DNA of 64,000 bases from Cladopsammia gracilis (lineage: Eukaryota > Cnidaria > Anthozoa > Scleractinia > Dendrophylliidae), in contig JAJGOT010000117.1 of the NCBI GenBank assembly GCA_022457155.1, positions 516,001-580,000 of the forward strand, in the 5' to 3' direction. The notes beneath the pieces are model-generated. The model had not been told where the DNA came from. It ran no database searches and worked only from the letters and a program-made list of their open reading frames with translations. Within the stretch, counting starts at the first letter, position 1. Each line of letters opens with the position of its first letter. Both the position numbers and the translations under genes were made by a program. This document shows, in pieces, positions 54,901-60,875 of the stretch.

Positions 54901-57629
54901 CTCGAGACTTCTTACTTGCTTTAACCTGATGAATGGTATCCGGCGGCTCCGATAACGATTTCATCTGTAACTCCGCCATCTTGATGCAATGATTCAAAGT
55001 AAGATCTCTCATTCTTAGCAACTTCTTAGTGGTCTGCTCTTTTTTATTCCAAGCACAATACGGTCATGGATTAAGCTGTCCCGCAAACAATTACAACAGT
55101 TACACGTTTTCGCCAAAGACTTCAACTCAGCAACGAAACAATCAACCGACTCAGTTGAAAGCTTATCCCGCTTATTAAAACAATACCTCTCGTAAATCTC
55201 GTTAACTTCGCCGATACAATGTTTCTCCATCTTACTCATGACAACGCGCCAATCATTTTGGTTTTCTTCTTCAGTGTAAGTAAAGGTTTTGATGACCTTC
55301 AAGGCGTCGTCCCCGATCGTATGTTTAAACATCGCTAGCTGAAATTCTGCGGTCTCCCGATCCAACCTGGAAATAACGAAATAGTTGTTGTACTTTTCCT
55401 TCCAAAGCTTCCAATTTTCAGCAACTTCTCCGCTGTGTCTCAGATCAAGATACTGAGGTGGTGAAAATAATGTGATGAAGCATCGTAGATTGAGGTGCCA
55501 AAGTTTGCGAAGTTGCACCAGTTTGTCCATCGGAGTCTTGACCACCACCGGGCATGCTGTAGACAGTTTACTTTGTCGACCAGCAAAACAGATCCGCTGC
55601 CACCATGAACTAACACGAGACGTGTAGAAAAGAAGTTTCTTTAATCAACATCGTGGACCCTAAACACGATCTGACATTTTGACAAAATGCTAATGTCCAC
55701 TGCCAACAGCCTAATTTACATATATAAAAACTGACGCACATATTTGTGTGAACTGACATGCATATTATTACACTGGTAACTTTCCGGGTCTGGAGCTAAA
55801 TTTTAAAAACAGAATCTATAGGGTGTGTTAACCCCCAAACTAGCCGGAATTGTTTCGTCACTCCAGAATTTTATTGCTTAGCCTTTAAAACCAACAAATA
55901 TGCATCTTTATTGTGAACATTGCAGACAGAAAATGGCTTTCCTGACCGGAAAAGTTACCAGGACTTTTGAGAAACGAGCCCCAGAGCCGTTAGAATTAAA
56001 TTATTTCTTTATGCTGTTGTTCGATGCTAGCTCTATTGGCATACACTGCGATTTCTTTGGCTCACTTTTGTTGCAAGATAAATACTTACCGGCTGAAGTT
56101 TGCGGCTGAAGTTTGTTATCGCTTTGAAAGTGCTAGGATCATTAAATTTCTCAGGTCGTGATTTAGTGTCTAAGTCTGCATTGTGCAAGACTTGCAAGAA
56201 AGTGTTTCCTATCACGGATGTAGGCGTCTTAGATCCGACTCTGAAAATGCCGTAGTCTACAATTCCACTGCAAGGAATCATGAATTCTTGCAATAATTTT
56301 TAGCTCCTTAGTTAGTTCTGTAGTTGTGTGTGTGATGCCAGGGTGTTCACGTTAGGTTCTGAGGGTGTTTAGGTGTTTCGGGTTGTTCCGGGTAGATTCC
56401 GGGTCAATTCCAGGTTTTAATTTTACATACACTCCTTTCTCACAAGTCTTGCACACTGCAGACTTTAGACGCTAAATCATGGCCTGAAATTTAAAGAACC
56501 TAATGCTTTCAAAGCTATAACAAACTTTAGCCGATAAGTATTTATCTTACAACAAAAGTGAGCCAAAGAAACCGCAATGTATGCTAATAGAGCTTGCACC
56601 GAACAATGGCATAAATAAATAAAATAATTCTAACGGCTCTGGACAGCATGAAATCCTCCTATCAATTTGAGAGATAATCCGCCGAGATCAAAGAAGAGAA
56701 CAAATTCATAGCTGTGATCTGAAGATGCAAATCTCTCAGAAATCTCACTGGGAAAGGTTTACGCCACAGGGCTTTTAAAATACTTTTGTGGACGAGTGGG
56801 AGTCATGTTTAGCCTGTCTATTTTTATGCCACTGGCTACCTCGACAGTAGCGCAAAGCATTATGGGATATGTTGACATTTGAAAAGATGTTCTTAAATGT
56901 GATCAGGATGTCTGTTGAATGTGATTGATAATTTACTTATAACACATGTTGAACGTGATGTGTGACCTTGGATGTGATTCAGATGACTGTTGAAATTGAT
57001 AAATTTACATATGTTGAATGTGAATGTGCTTGTTGAATGTGATCCTTATATTTGAATGTGATTAAATAAGAGTTCTTCAATTTTACACCATTTGGCCTTC
57101 CATAAATTCCAGCTAATAACTGGTTGCCTGAGCTAGCTACGACTGACAGCCCTGGTACAGGTCAAAATAAAAATATGAAAAACTTATGTGAAAAATAAAT
57201 ACATTTCTTTGTTACTACACCAATTTAAATATTGCAATTTATAATTGTGGGATGGAAATTGGCCCACTCACCCAGGCGAGATGTCAAATCTTCTTGGGCA
57301 AGGAAAATGTGAGTACTGTCTAAATTAAGTTTCCAACCCTGTAATTTTGAAGTTCATGTAATATATCAAACAAAATGATTTTAGGAGGAGAAATTAAGGA
57401 TGCAAAATGAGGAGTGTTTCAACTGATTTCCAAACACTCACTAAACGTTAATTTCCTTTGTATTTTCGTCATGAATTATTAATGCCTTTGAGAAGACATT
57501 TTTCTTACCCAGACCTCCCCCAAGGAAAAAGTTGCTTCTCAGTTGTTGAGTACGTCTCTCCTGTCGTCGTTCCTCTAGTTCTTTTTGAATTTTGTGCAAT
57601 TTCTCAGCGATCAGATGATAATATTCCTC
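34419..57629 (-). CDS. Roco-family protein, 3' part: Roc GTPase, COR, Cys-rich, Death (eight exons)
   Basis: Roco proteins are large GTP-binding signalling proteins (the LRRK2/DAPK1/MASL1 superfamily). A Death domain implies homotypic interaction in a cell-death or innate-immune pathway; that role is inference. Exons in gene order: 57509-57629, 51172-51551, 46304-47016, 43604-43853, 42020-42791, 37331-37384, 36294-36368 and 34419-34717. Every junction is GT-AG and every phase fits (phases 1, 0, 2, 0, 1, 1, 1). The total is 888 codons including the stop. The Roc motifs are GQDQAGKTS (G1/P-loop), DFAGQ (G3) and GTHADK (G4). The first exon listed begins inside the protein in phase 0, so 5' exons are missing and the N-terminal sensor domain is unknown. 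Introns hold many transposons. Confidence 0.85.
34762..35217. mobile_element. TIR element, CAGAGATTCC ends, in a Roco intron
   Basis: The left end CAGAGATTCCAACCC pairs with the right end (reversed, CAGAGATTCCGACCC). The interior repeats CTCCCATTTT and CTCCTGTTTT words. A 137-codon plus-strand frame across it has no recognisable domain and is rejected as a gene. The target duplication is not clear. Confidence 0.6.
35815..36120. repeat. Dispersed repeat R3, copy 1
   Basis: Similar to about 50170-50445, sharing ATTTTACATTTTGGTACATT, GGTTTTGT, GAACACA and TTTCAAGTGA in the same order and strand. At 50 kb this sequence is the interior of a TIR element; here no TIR was found. Confidence 0.6.
36294..36368 (-). 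CDS. Roco small exon, copy 2 (75 bp)
   Basis: Phase 1 at both ends. It encodes GEERTPGHEAPLNNCKG, then ATIGQMTHG, between a TTTAG acceptor and a GTATGT donor. It is a duplicate of the exon at 37331-37384 with an insertion of seven codons (APLNNCKG replaces D). The flanking intron sequence is duplicated too. Including or skipping it leaves the frame intact. Confidence 0.7.
36428..36690 (-). repeat. Dispersed repeat R2, two tandem units
   Basis: Two head-to-tail units of about 130 bp on the minus strand match 14140-14330. Each carries a CCTAGGAGAGGRGAGGGTC-type block and an ACCCATGGGG or ACCCTTGGGG block. It lies in a Roco intron between the two duplicated small exons. Confidence 0.7.
36746..36936 (+). 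repeat. Dispersed repeat R1, copy 2
   Basis: Nearly full-length match to 12488-12680, ending GCTTAAAGGGTTAAC. Confidence 0.75.
37331..37384 (-). CDS. Roco small exon, copy 1 (54 bp)
   Basis: Phase 1 at both ends, between a TAATCTAG acceptor and a GTATGT donor. It encodes GDERTPGHEDATIGQMTHG. It joins exon 42020-42791 in phase. No domain is recognised in this peptide. Confidence 0.7.
37632..37815. mobile_element. MITE with TTA target duplication
   Basis: The left end GGGTGTGTTCTATTGGGGA and the right end (reversed, GGTCGTGTTCTATTGGGAT) are TIRs. TTA flanks it at 37629-37631 and 37816-37818. The interior is made of GGTTGAAA and TTTCAACC words and can fold on itself. Confidence 0.8.
38735..38981. 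repeat. Minisatellite, 17-19-bp unit (GTGGACACCCCTGTAAG), left block
   Basis: About 13 tandem copies of GTGGACACCCCTATAAG or its TGTAAG variant. The right block at 39363-39655 has the same unit in the same orientation. It is not a CRISPR array: there are no unique spacers. Confidence 0.9.
38982..39362. mobile_element. TIR element splitting the minisatellite
   Basis: ACACCGAATGCAAATATGGC at the left pairs with GCCATATTTGCATTTGGTGT at the right (one mismatch in 20). Weaker inverted similarity continues through GGCAGTTTTTTG for about 55 bp. The 380-bp unit has no coding capacity and interrupts one minisatellite. Confidence 0.65.
39363..39655. repeat. Minisatellite, right block
   Basis: About 16 copies of AAGGTGGACACCTCTGT or close variants. 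They are more diverged from the left block (CTCTG in place of CCCTG) than copies are within a block. The low stop density makes a false 142-codon minus-strand frame. Confidence 0.9.
39854..39971. repeat. Foldback hairpin, TTGCAGTGTGCACGCTGCAAT core
   Basis: Near-perfect palindrome. The left arm CTAACTGCAATATTTTTTAT and the right arm ending AAAAAAATTGCAGTTAG flank complementary copies of TTGCAGTGTGCACGCTGCAA. The arms are about 50 bp with a loop of a few bases. Confidence 0.8.
40185..40857 (-). pseudogene. Tyrosine recombinase-like relic (DUF3504/Crypton-type), broken
   Basis: The first frame (40402-40857) contains NGGLGHLRIKRKVVRAYKNL, then DNVFYLRALHKPKGDICYYK, then HYTNHSLRRSCAKRLYDGG. This is the H-x-L-R-R segment with the catalytic arginine of eukaryotic tyrosine recombinases related to KIAA1958/ZMYM C-termini. 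A frame change near 40440 then leads to RAYKCTSSTLKRKASEILQG in the other frame (40185-40496). The segment normally lying between them, with the H-x-x-R and GHRS-type motifs, is missing, so the active site cannot be complete. The sequence lies within a Roco intron on the same strand. It is a mobile-element relic, not a Roco exon. Confidence 0.65.
40967..41345. repeat. Tandem duplication, about 190-bp unit, two copies
   Basis: Units 40967-41160 and 41170-41345 share ATAATCYTCACAACAACTGAGG, split here as AATCYTCACAAC and AACTGAGG. They also share AAGTGCTAATTTCATTGTTA and ACAGCCAAAGGGG. Divergence is roughly 15%. Open frames on the minus strand repeat accordingly. Confidence 0.8.
41372..41484. 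repeat. Foldback hairpin, about 45-bp arms
   Basis: The left arm ends AATATACC-complement words (TTAGGTATATTGCAGGCAG) and the right arm starts CTGCCTGCAATATACCTAA. The loop is about 18 bp. The outer ends TAGATAATTAC and GTAATTATCTA also pair. Confidence 0.85.
42020..42791 (-). CDS. Roco exon: COR C-terminal part and Cys-rich segment
   Basis: The acceptor TTTTGTCAG is followed in phase 0 by 257 codons and a GTGAGT donor. The sequence NPRHQTLWEAVEETGALS then MMEQFGLIVKFGEMYFVPCQL fits the COR domain (the dimerisation region of Roco proteins). The last 60 residues are Cys/His-rich (CVKCHYCPTDKICLDHGK, CTHEDCMC, CLNSSCDKYV), with CxxC spacings suggesting a zinc-binding knuckle. I know of no named family for that segment. 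Confidence 0.85.
42859..42910. repeat. (ATT)n microsatellite
   Basis: About 17 units of ATT, 52 bp, in a Roco intron. Confidence 0.9.
42911..43603. other. Roco intron sequence, nothing recognised
   Basis: Contains scattered GGTACAAGTCAG-like words (about 43310-43545) that form a weak degenerate repeat. No exon signal is visible. Confidence 0.35.
43604..43853 (-). CDS. Roco exon: COR N-terminal part
   Basis: The acceptor GCTCTTCAG is followed by WFTFEKIVNTLVAKEKYYLD, then MLDFYHDLGKIVRH and VVLKAQWLIDVFKRLII. Short-winged-helix-like DLG...V.L..QWL...F motifs are typical of COR. The donor is GTAAGA. It starts in phase 2, matching the CG left by the previous exon, and ends in phase 0. Confidence 0.88.
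43854..44094. other. Roco intron sequence
   Basis: No features other than a short TATATA stretch. Confidence 0.3.
44095..44372. mobile_element. MITE with TTA target duplication, GGAGTCGGAGTC-rich
   Basis: The left end AGGCTGGTTTTCACTGGCGA and the right end (reversed, AGGCTGGTTTTCACTAACGA) are followed by GAGTCGGAGTC on each side. TTA flanks it at 44092-44094 and 44373-44375. It lies in a Roco intron. Open frames rich in S, D and T come from the GAGTCG words. Confidence 0.8.
44373..45146. other. Roco intron sequence, no exon recognised
   Basis: A 72-codon plus-strand frame at 44865-45083 has no motif. Confidence 0.3.
45147..45260. repeat. Foldback hairpin, about 50-bp arms
   Basis: The left arm AACTATTGTAGCGCGAAAGC continues to GTGATATCGCCTAATTCTTAG. 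The right arm complements it, ending GAGCGCTATAATAGTT. The loop is 10-15 bp, around GAGGCTGTAGGCC. Confidence 0.85.
45261..46303. other. Roco intron, AT-rich
   Basis: Very AT-rich. Repeated TTTGATGGAT- and CATTTGAT-like words lie at about 46060-46200. No exon was recognised. Confidence 0.35.
46304..47016 (-). CDS. Roco exon: Roc GTPase core (G3-G4) and start of COR
   Basis: The acceptor CTGTTTATAG is followed in phase 0 by 237 codons. Motifs seen: LDLWDFAGQHPYYASYPAFL (G3 with DxxG), ALYMLVYNLS, FIVGTHADKPHEDIKQ (G4 with the THAD form used by Roc domains). It ends MGEEVPLR at a perfect GTAAGT donor. Another AG seven bases inside could serve as an alternative acceptor but would break the frame. 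Confidence 0.92.
47129..47453. mobile_element. TIR element with about 85-bp arms
   Basis: Both ends contain GATTAAACGTTGTCA, GATCGGTCT and CCCTACGCGACCAGACCGAA as inverted copies with few mismatches. The outer AAGGCT is also inverted. It lies in a Roco intron. The target duplication is not clear. Confidence 0.8.
47454..49296. other. Roco intron, no exon recognised
   Basis: A GC-rich repeat-like stretch (TTTCCGGGATCGGGAGGAGG) lies at about 48445-48490. Short overlapping frames at 47706-48007 carry no recognisable domain. Confidence 0.35.
49297..49479. mobile_element. MITE with TA target, about 50-bp TIRs
   Basis: The left GGCCATTTGCACGATGACGT, followed by TTTGACTACTACTACCAGAAT, is matched in reverse at the right end. 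TA flanks both ends. It lies in a Roco intron. Confidence 0.8.
50087..50556. mobile_element. TIR element with about 65-bp arms
   Basis: The arm TATTAGAACGTTTGCCCGTA continues through GGTTTTAATATGATGA and AGTAACATGCTAA at both ends. AAACAA lies directly outside each end. The interior is repeat R3 (see 35815-36120). The right arm has a small GACGAG insertion. Confidence 0.8.
51172..51551 (-). CDS. Roco exon: start of the Roc domain with P-loop
   Basis: An AG acceptor (ACTCTGTTAG) is followed in phase 1 by PSEIKARGPRARLAFENALK, then KVYRSRIMLIGQDQAGKTSL (G1 P-loop GxxxxGKT). An acidic stretch with EEVDGKVVVEEEEAQDKQIEE runs to the GTATAT donor. The phase-0 end fits the next exon. A frame extending past the donor for 37 codons is read-through into the intron. 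Confidence 0.9.
51552..52926. other. Roco intron, no exon recognised
   Basis: Non-coding. A small CCATCCACC-like run lies at about 52150-52185. Confidence 0.3.
53221..53392 (-). repeat. 3' LTR, 172 bp
   Basis: Begins TGAAATAACACGAG and ends CATATTATTACA (plus strand), so both termini are TG...CA. About 94% identical by eye to 55606-55772. One indel (ACTTCG against AC.G) accounts for most of the length difference. Confidence 0.92.
53457..54400 (-). pseudogene. Retrotransposon integrase, core and C-terminal parts, frameshifted
   Basis: The core shows HFARHGIPEQLVT, then NGPQF in another frame (the aspartate of the usual SDNGPQF is lost at an indel near 54265), then SPYHSQSNGKAESAVKE with the catalytic Glu. 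The 53457-54002 frame continues with YYNRSSRDLELVEPGDTVRV and ends of the WKKGVVKSRLDNRSYEVEL type. This is the SH3-like C-terminal domain typical of gypsy integrases. The tail is E/T/P-rich and low in complexity. Confidence 0.8.
54402..54821 (-). pseudogene. Retrotransposon protease region
   Basis: Begins in the second zinc knuckle (CKQCKEKNHFAKKC, a CCHC form). It then reads FQVDCGASANILP, an aspartic protease active-site motif with D-C-G in place of the usual D-T/S-G, and later LVVKEDLTPLLGLNA. The frame stops at 54402, where RT should begin. Confidence 0.8.
54713..55548 (-). pseudogene. Retrotransposon gag, two frames
   Basis: The frame at 55015-55548 contains AENWKLWKEKYNNYFVISRL and LSTESVDCFVAELKSLAKTC, typical of gypsy gag in aquatic invertebrates. 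It shifts near 55018 to the frame carrying LLRMRDLTLNHCIKMAELQM and CKFCGYDHVLDRKKCPAW, a C-x2-C-x4-H knuckle. A possible original ATG further upstream (about 55560) is in a third frame with an early stop. Confidence 0.8.
55606..55772 (-). repeat. 5' LTR, 167 bp
   Basis: Begins TGAACTAACACGAG (plus strand) and ends CATATTATTACA. It pairs with 53221-53392. The low divergence implies a fairly recent insertion despite the damaged interior. Confidence 0.92.
56936..57508. other. Roco intron, TTGAATGTGA-rich
   Basis: Repeated TGTTGAATGTGAT words lie at about 56940-57065. No exon was recognised. Confidence 0.4.
57509..57629 (-). CDS. Roco exon: coiled-coil linker before Roc
   Basis: The acceptor TTTTATTAACACAG is followed in phase 0 by EEYYHLIAEKLHKIQKELEE, then RRQERRTQQLRSNFFLGGGL, and a GTAAGA donor. 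The heptad-like charged helix suggests a coiled coil. It joins exon 51551 with a shared codon (G plus TT). No exon upstream of it was recognised. Confidence 0.75.
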
Positions 57630-57905
57630 CTGTGTTAATAAAAGCAAAATAATGAGATTTGTTGGTAGGGGTTATCAACCAATCACATCACTGTATTTAT
57701 TCATGAGTCTTTTCATGAGGTTTTATGTGCGGATATTTCAAGATCTGGTGCATTTTTATTCCTTTTTTAAGTGATGACGAAGTCATCGTGTTATTGCCGT
57801 CGTGCCGTGGTGTCCGGCTGTCCGGATTACACCAGAGAAACACTGGGAACTAGCCTTGGAGGATAAGGTCACGTGATCACCTCGTCCCAGAGAGTTTGCT
57901 TTGTT

Positions 57906-58306
57906 CACAGGTAGCCCAAGCTCAAATGATGTTTACAGGTAACTGTTGCGTAATAGCGAATTTATAAGAATTTGTATGGGGAAAATTCACTTCGAATTTG
58001 AGCGTAAAATTAGGAACAATATTTGAATAAAACTGGCTCACCTGAGCTTATTTGTGTGTTTACTTGTGTCTTCCTCCCTAATAGGAGGAAGAGACAGTTG
58101 GACAAAAACTCGCTGCAATCGCTTCGAATCGACCCCCAAACCACTCAAGACACAAGTAAACACACAAATAAGCTCAAGTGAGTCGGTTATATTCAAATAT
58201 CATTCCTCAGAATTTTACGCTCAAATCCTTATAAATTCAAAATCCTTATAAATTTGCTATTACGCAACAGTTACCTGTAAACATCACTTGAGCTTGGTCT
58301 ACCTGT
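57906..58306. repeat. Long foldback, about 160-bp arms
   Basis: Left arm 57906-58070, right arm 58149-58306. Shared inverted blocks: CACAGGTAG, CAAGCTCAA, TGATGTTTACAGGTAACTGT, TGCGTAATAGC, TTGAGCGTAAAATT, GAGCTTATTTGTGTGTTTAC and TTGTGTCTT. The loop is about 78 bp. The right arm contains an extra ATTTATAAGGATTT repeat. Confidence 0.85.
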
Positions 58307-58977
58307 GCTTTGTTCCGTCATTTTGTTTTGAGGTGTGGAGATCGAGAAAAGGTTTGTTTGTTTTCAAATTTTACACCGCTGTGCTTTATTTATCGTGAAT
58401 ATATTTGCGCTCACTTGCAAACAAACAGACACGAAGTGATATACACACATCAGCAGTACATACTCGCACTCGCGATAGGCAAAAGGTCTGGGCCGGAACG
58501 GATCTTTGGCTTTCTTTGCCTGTCTCAGAAAGAACTTGTCAGAACTGAAGGCCAGAAATAGCAATGAAATAGCATTGATTTACTGAAGTTGACTTATAAC
58601 TGAGTATCCTACGAGAGCTGTTACCTGAAAATGAAGTGCGCGGTGGTTCACGATCAGTTGTGTACAGAATATCGGAGCAACTTCATTGTATCGAAGGAAG
58701 AGAAAAAAATAAACAGTTCATCTCGGATATTACCAACATATTGTGTATACAGTTATGGTATCTTTAATGCATTATAGAGCCGCTGTGGGGTTGTATAATG
58801 CTCATCTCAAAGGCAGAGAATGTTTAAATCGTGTCAAAGGAAAATTCTGGTTTCAATGTAGAAATGAATCCTGTTCCTTGCTATTTTGTAGATACCTCAA
58901 AGGTAGTTACAGCTGATTTTCATCAGGGCAATGTCTCGCGAAGTAATTCTGGTAAGCAGTGTGTAGCGGGTCTTGAC
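58307..58977. other. Non-coding sequence, nothing recognised
   Basis: Short open frames on both strands have no motif. Confidence 0.3.
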
Positions 58978-59035
58978 AAACTGCGAGCCAGCGAGCCATG
59001 TGAGTCACGCGAGTCATGCGTGTCATGCGAGGCAA
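58978..59035 (+). repeat. GCGAGCCATGCGAGTCA-type microsatellite
   Basis: Degenerate 8-9-bp units (GCGAGCCA, GTGAGTCA, GCGAGTCAT). It is the inverse orientation of the array at 60206-60290. Confidence 0.75.
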
Positions 59036-59382
59036 GTATTAGTTCCCAGTCCCTTCCATGCATTAGTTCCTTCACCCTTTGGCAGTGCGCTCAGTTCGGT
59101 AGTTTCTTGGTGTTGCGGATGGTGTAATCACCAAATAACGTAAAACAAAAGATTCAAAAGACACCTTACAATGGCTTCCGCAACACCCCTCAGTTTGCAC
59201 GAGTTTTCGCTTTCCTTCGATTATCCTATTCTTATCATAGCAGGAAATAGCAAGGGTGACAGGTCGCACAATCTCTACCAGCGTGAAACATATGAGAACC
59301 TTTTACATTTTTGCTCTAACGAGGGTATCTTTTAAAGATTTTCCTTTAAAAATATAATGTAATAGATATAATATAATAGATA
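59036..59382. other. Non-coding, nothing recognised
   Basis: Lies between a microsatellite and the Penelope relic. It could be the 3' UTR of that element. Confidence 0.3.
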
Positions 59383-60000
59383 TCATATCATATCTTTAAA
59401 AATTTGCCGTAAAAGTGGTTGGTTTTGTATATGGTGCCATTTTCTCATTAAAACTTGTTTGATGTTTGGCACTGATGGTTGGTATTGTGTAACAAAAGGC
59501 AAATTGTCTTTTCGAGTTTGTTTATCTTGTTTAAGCACCGATTCCCTTTCAGTGAAGTTTATTTCTGATAGGATGTTTACTACCAGGTTATTTGGGTAGC
59601 CTCTAGTCAGCAAGCGTTTTTTAAATTTTGAAATATTTTCCTGAAAAGTGGTTTTTGAAGAATTAGTTCGTAGAAGTCTCAGGGCTTCGCCCTTCACGAA
59701 TCCTATTTTAACACTTGGCGGTTGACAAGAGGTAAAATGTGTATATTGAAACGTTTCCGTTAATTTTTTGGCTTAAAATGTATTTTTATATCAAGGAATT
59801 AGATTGTTCCTTGAATCTTTCGCCTTTGTATATAACTGTATCCAGAAATGCAGTTTCAATGTCTAAGATTTCAGCCGTATTTAATTTGATGGTAGGGTGA
59901 TGTGAGTTGGCTTGTTCGATGAATTGTACAATATCTGGTTTGCTGATGTCCCATAGTGAGAATATATCGTCAATGTAACGTTTCCAAACTGTGGGTTCTC
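59383..60000 (-). pseudogene. Penelope-like reverse transcriptase relic
   Basis: On the minus strand, 60000-59880 reads EPTVWKRYIDDIFSLWDISK, with the YxDD catalytic motif, then IEQANSHHPTIK. After damaged sequence, the frame at 59383-59697 reads KGEALRLLRTNSSKTTF, then RLLTRGYP, then LPFVTQYQPSVPNIKQ. This K-G-E-A-x-R-x-x-R-T-N-S / R-G-Y-P layout is what I associate with the thumb region of Penelope-like RTs. No GIY-YIG domain follows. Stop codons and frameshifts occur between the parts. Confidence 0.75.
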
Positions 60001-60205
60001 AAAATTCTCAAAACTAGTACTATATGTTCAGAGACCGGAAGGAGAATTTGTAGTGTTCGCATCAGTTGGCATCAGGGCTTTATGTAAAAAGATCCACCAT
60101 CCAGCCACAAGGAAACCGACAACTGCTTAGTATTTTATAACTTCGAGGAGTGCAGCAATCTTTAGAATAGTTACATTAAAATTTAAAAAAAGTTATTTTA
60201 TACTG
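60001..60205. other. Non-coding flank of the Penelope relic
   Basis: No clear RT motif upstream of YIDD. Probably a truncated or rearranged part of the same element. Confidence 0.3.
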
Positions 60206-60290
60206 GCTCGCATGGCTCGCATGGCTCGCATGGCTCGCAGTTGACTCGCATGGCTCGCATGTTGACTCGCATGGCTCGCTGGCTCGCATA
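60206..60290 (-). repeat. CATGGCTCG minisatellite
   Basis: Tandem 9-bp units GGCTCGCAT with GTTGACTCGCAT variants, about nine copies. It matches 58978-59035 in the opposite orientation. Confidence 0.85.
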
Positions 60291-60424
60291 TTATACACAC
60301 TCGTGTGTAGCTATGTGCTTGACGGCCGTTGTTTACAATTTTTATAGAACGAATGCATTGACTTAGATTAGAACAATTTAAAATGAAATAAGCCTATTGT
60401 TGCTTGGTTATTCACTTTATTCCT

Positions 60425-60875
60425 ATTTACGTAAGTTTGCAGGAAAAGACTATTTGTTGCTGTCCGAGATTCCTTCTGCTTTATCGATCAACAATGGAAC
60501 ATTTTTTATTAGATTCAGTGAGAGCAGTACTGGTGACTTACATATGTCTCATATATAAGAGATTGTCATTTACCATTACAACATGTTTTCGATATGTTGG
60601 TGACACAGTGTAATGCTTTTCTGTTGACCATTGAAATAAACACAGTTGCTGTTATTGTTGACAACCATGGTCATTACAAATTATTTGATTCCCATTCACA
60701 AGATAGTCATGAAAATGTTGCTACAAATGGAACAAGTGTTCTGTTGGAATTTAACAGTATAGGGGAAGTGGTGCAATATCTTCAGAATTTCTATTGTGAC
60801 AGGAAGGTAGTCCCATTTGAAGTATTGGGTTTTAATGTTACTTATTTTCCATGCACAACTTATCTTGTAATCTGA
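60425..60875 (+). pseudogene. Deubiquitinase-like fragment (peptidase C76/OTU-like), probably transposon-derived
   Basis: One frame (60437 onwards) reads GKDYLLLSEIPSALSINNGT, then FFIRFSESSTGDLH, then a TAA. After a frame change, 60594-60810 reads CNAFLLTI, then TVAVIVDNHGHYKLFDSHSQ, then TSVLLEFNSIGEVVQYLQNF. The L-F-D-S-H-S element followed by G-T-x-V-L-x-F is a pattern I associate with C76-like/OTU-like cysteine proteases carried by large animal transposons. The Asp/His of DSH would be catalytic. The Cys nucleophile region is not visible. Identity is tentative. The 60851-61159 frame may be a continuation but has no motif. Confidence 0.4.

Larger units (their letters stand above)
53221..55772 (-). 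mobile_element. Ty3/gypsy-type LTR retrotransposon, internally deleted
   Basis: Near-identical LTRs at both ends and a 5-bp target duplication CTGGT (53216-53220 and 55773-55777). On the minus strand, TGGTGGCAGCGG directly follows the 5' LTR (a TGG-starting tRNA primer site) and AAAAGGGAGGG precedes the 3' LTR (polypurine tract). The internal order is gag, zinc knuckles, protease, integrase. Reverse transcriptase and RNase H are absent: the protease frame runs into integrase sequence near 54400. Several frames are broken. It cannot encode its own replication. Confidence 0.9.
53197..55981. mobile_element. TIR element M1 carrying an LTR retrotransposon
   Basis: The left end GGGCCCGTTTCTCGAAGTCC pairs with the right end (reversed, GGGCTCGTTTCTCAAAAGTC), followed by CTGGTAACTTT. 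The target duplication CAG lies at 53194-53196 and 55982-55984. Without the inserted retrotransposon it would be about 228 bp, close to the 220-bp copy at 28031. Confidence 0.8.
52927..56935. repeat. Large inverted repeat with nested insertions
   Basis: The left arm is 52927-53196 plus 55985-56200. The right arm is about 56452-56935, inverted. Shared blocks include CACATTCAACAGA, AATGTCAACATATCCCATAA, TCACAGCTATGAATTTGTTC, GGATTATCTCT, TTGATAGGAGGA, TTTGGCTCACTTTTGTTG and AAGATAAATACTTA. The 250-bp spacer is unique. The left arm is interrupted by a TIR element (53197-55981) at a site that is still intact in the right arm (GTCCAGAGCC, read on the reverse strand near 56636-56646). Confidence 0.85.

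Noticed and set aside
58900..58960. Hammerhead ribozyme associated with the Penelope relic
   Set aside because: A CTGATGA core occurs on the minus strand near 58928, but the stem II and GAAAC parts are not in place. No complete hammerhead was found.
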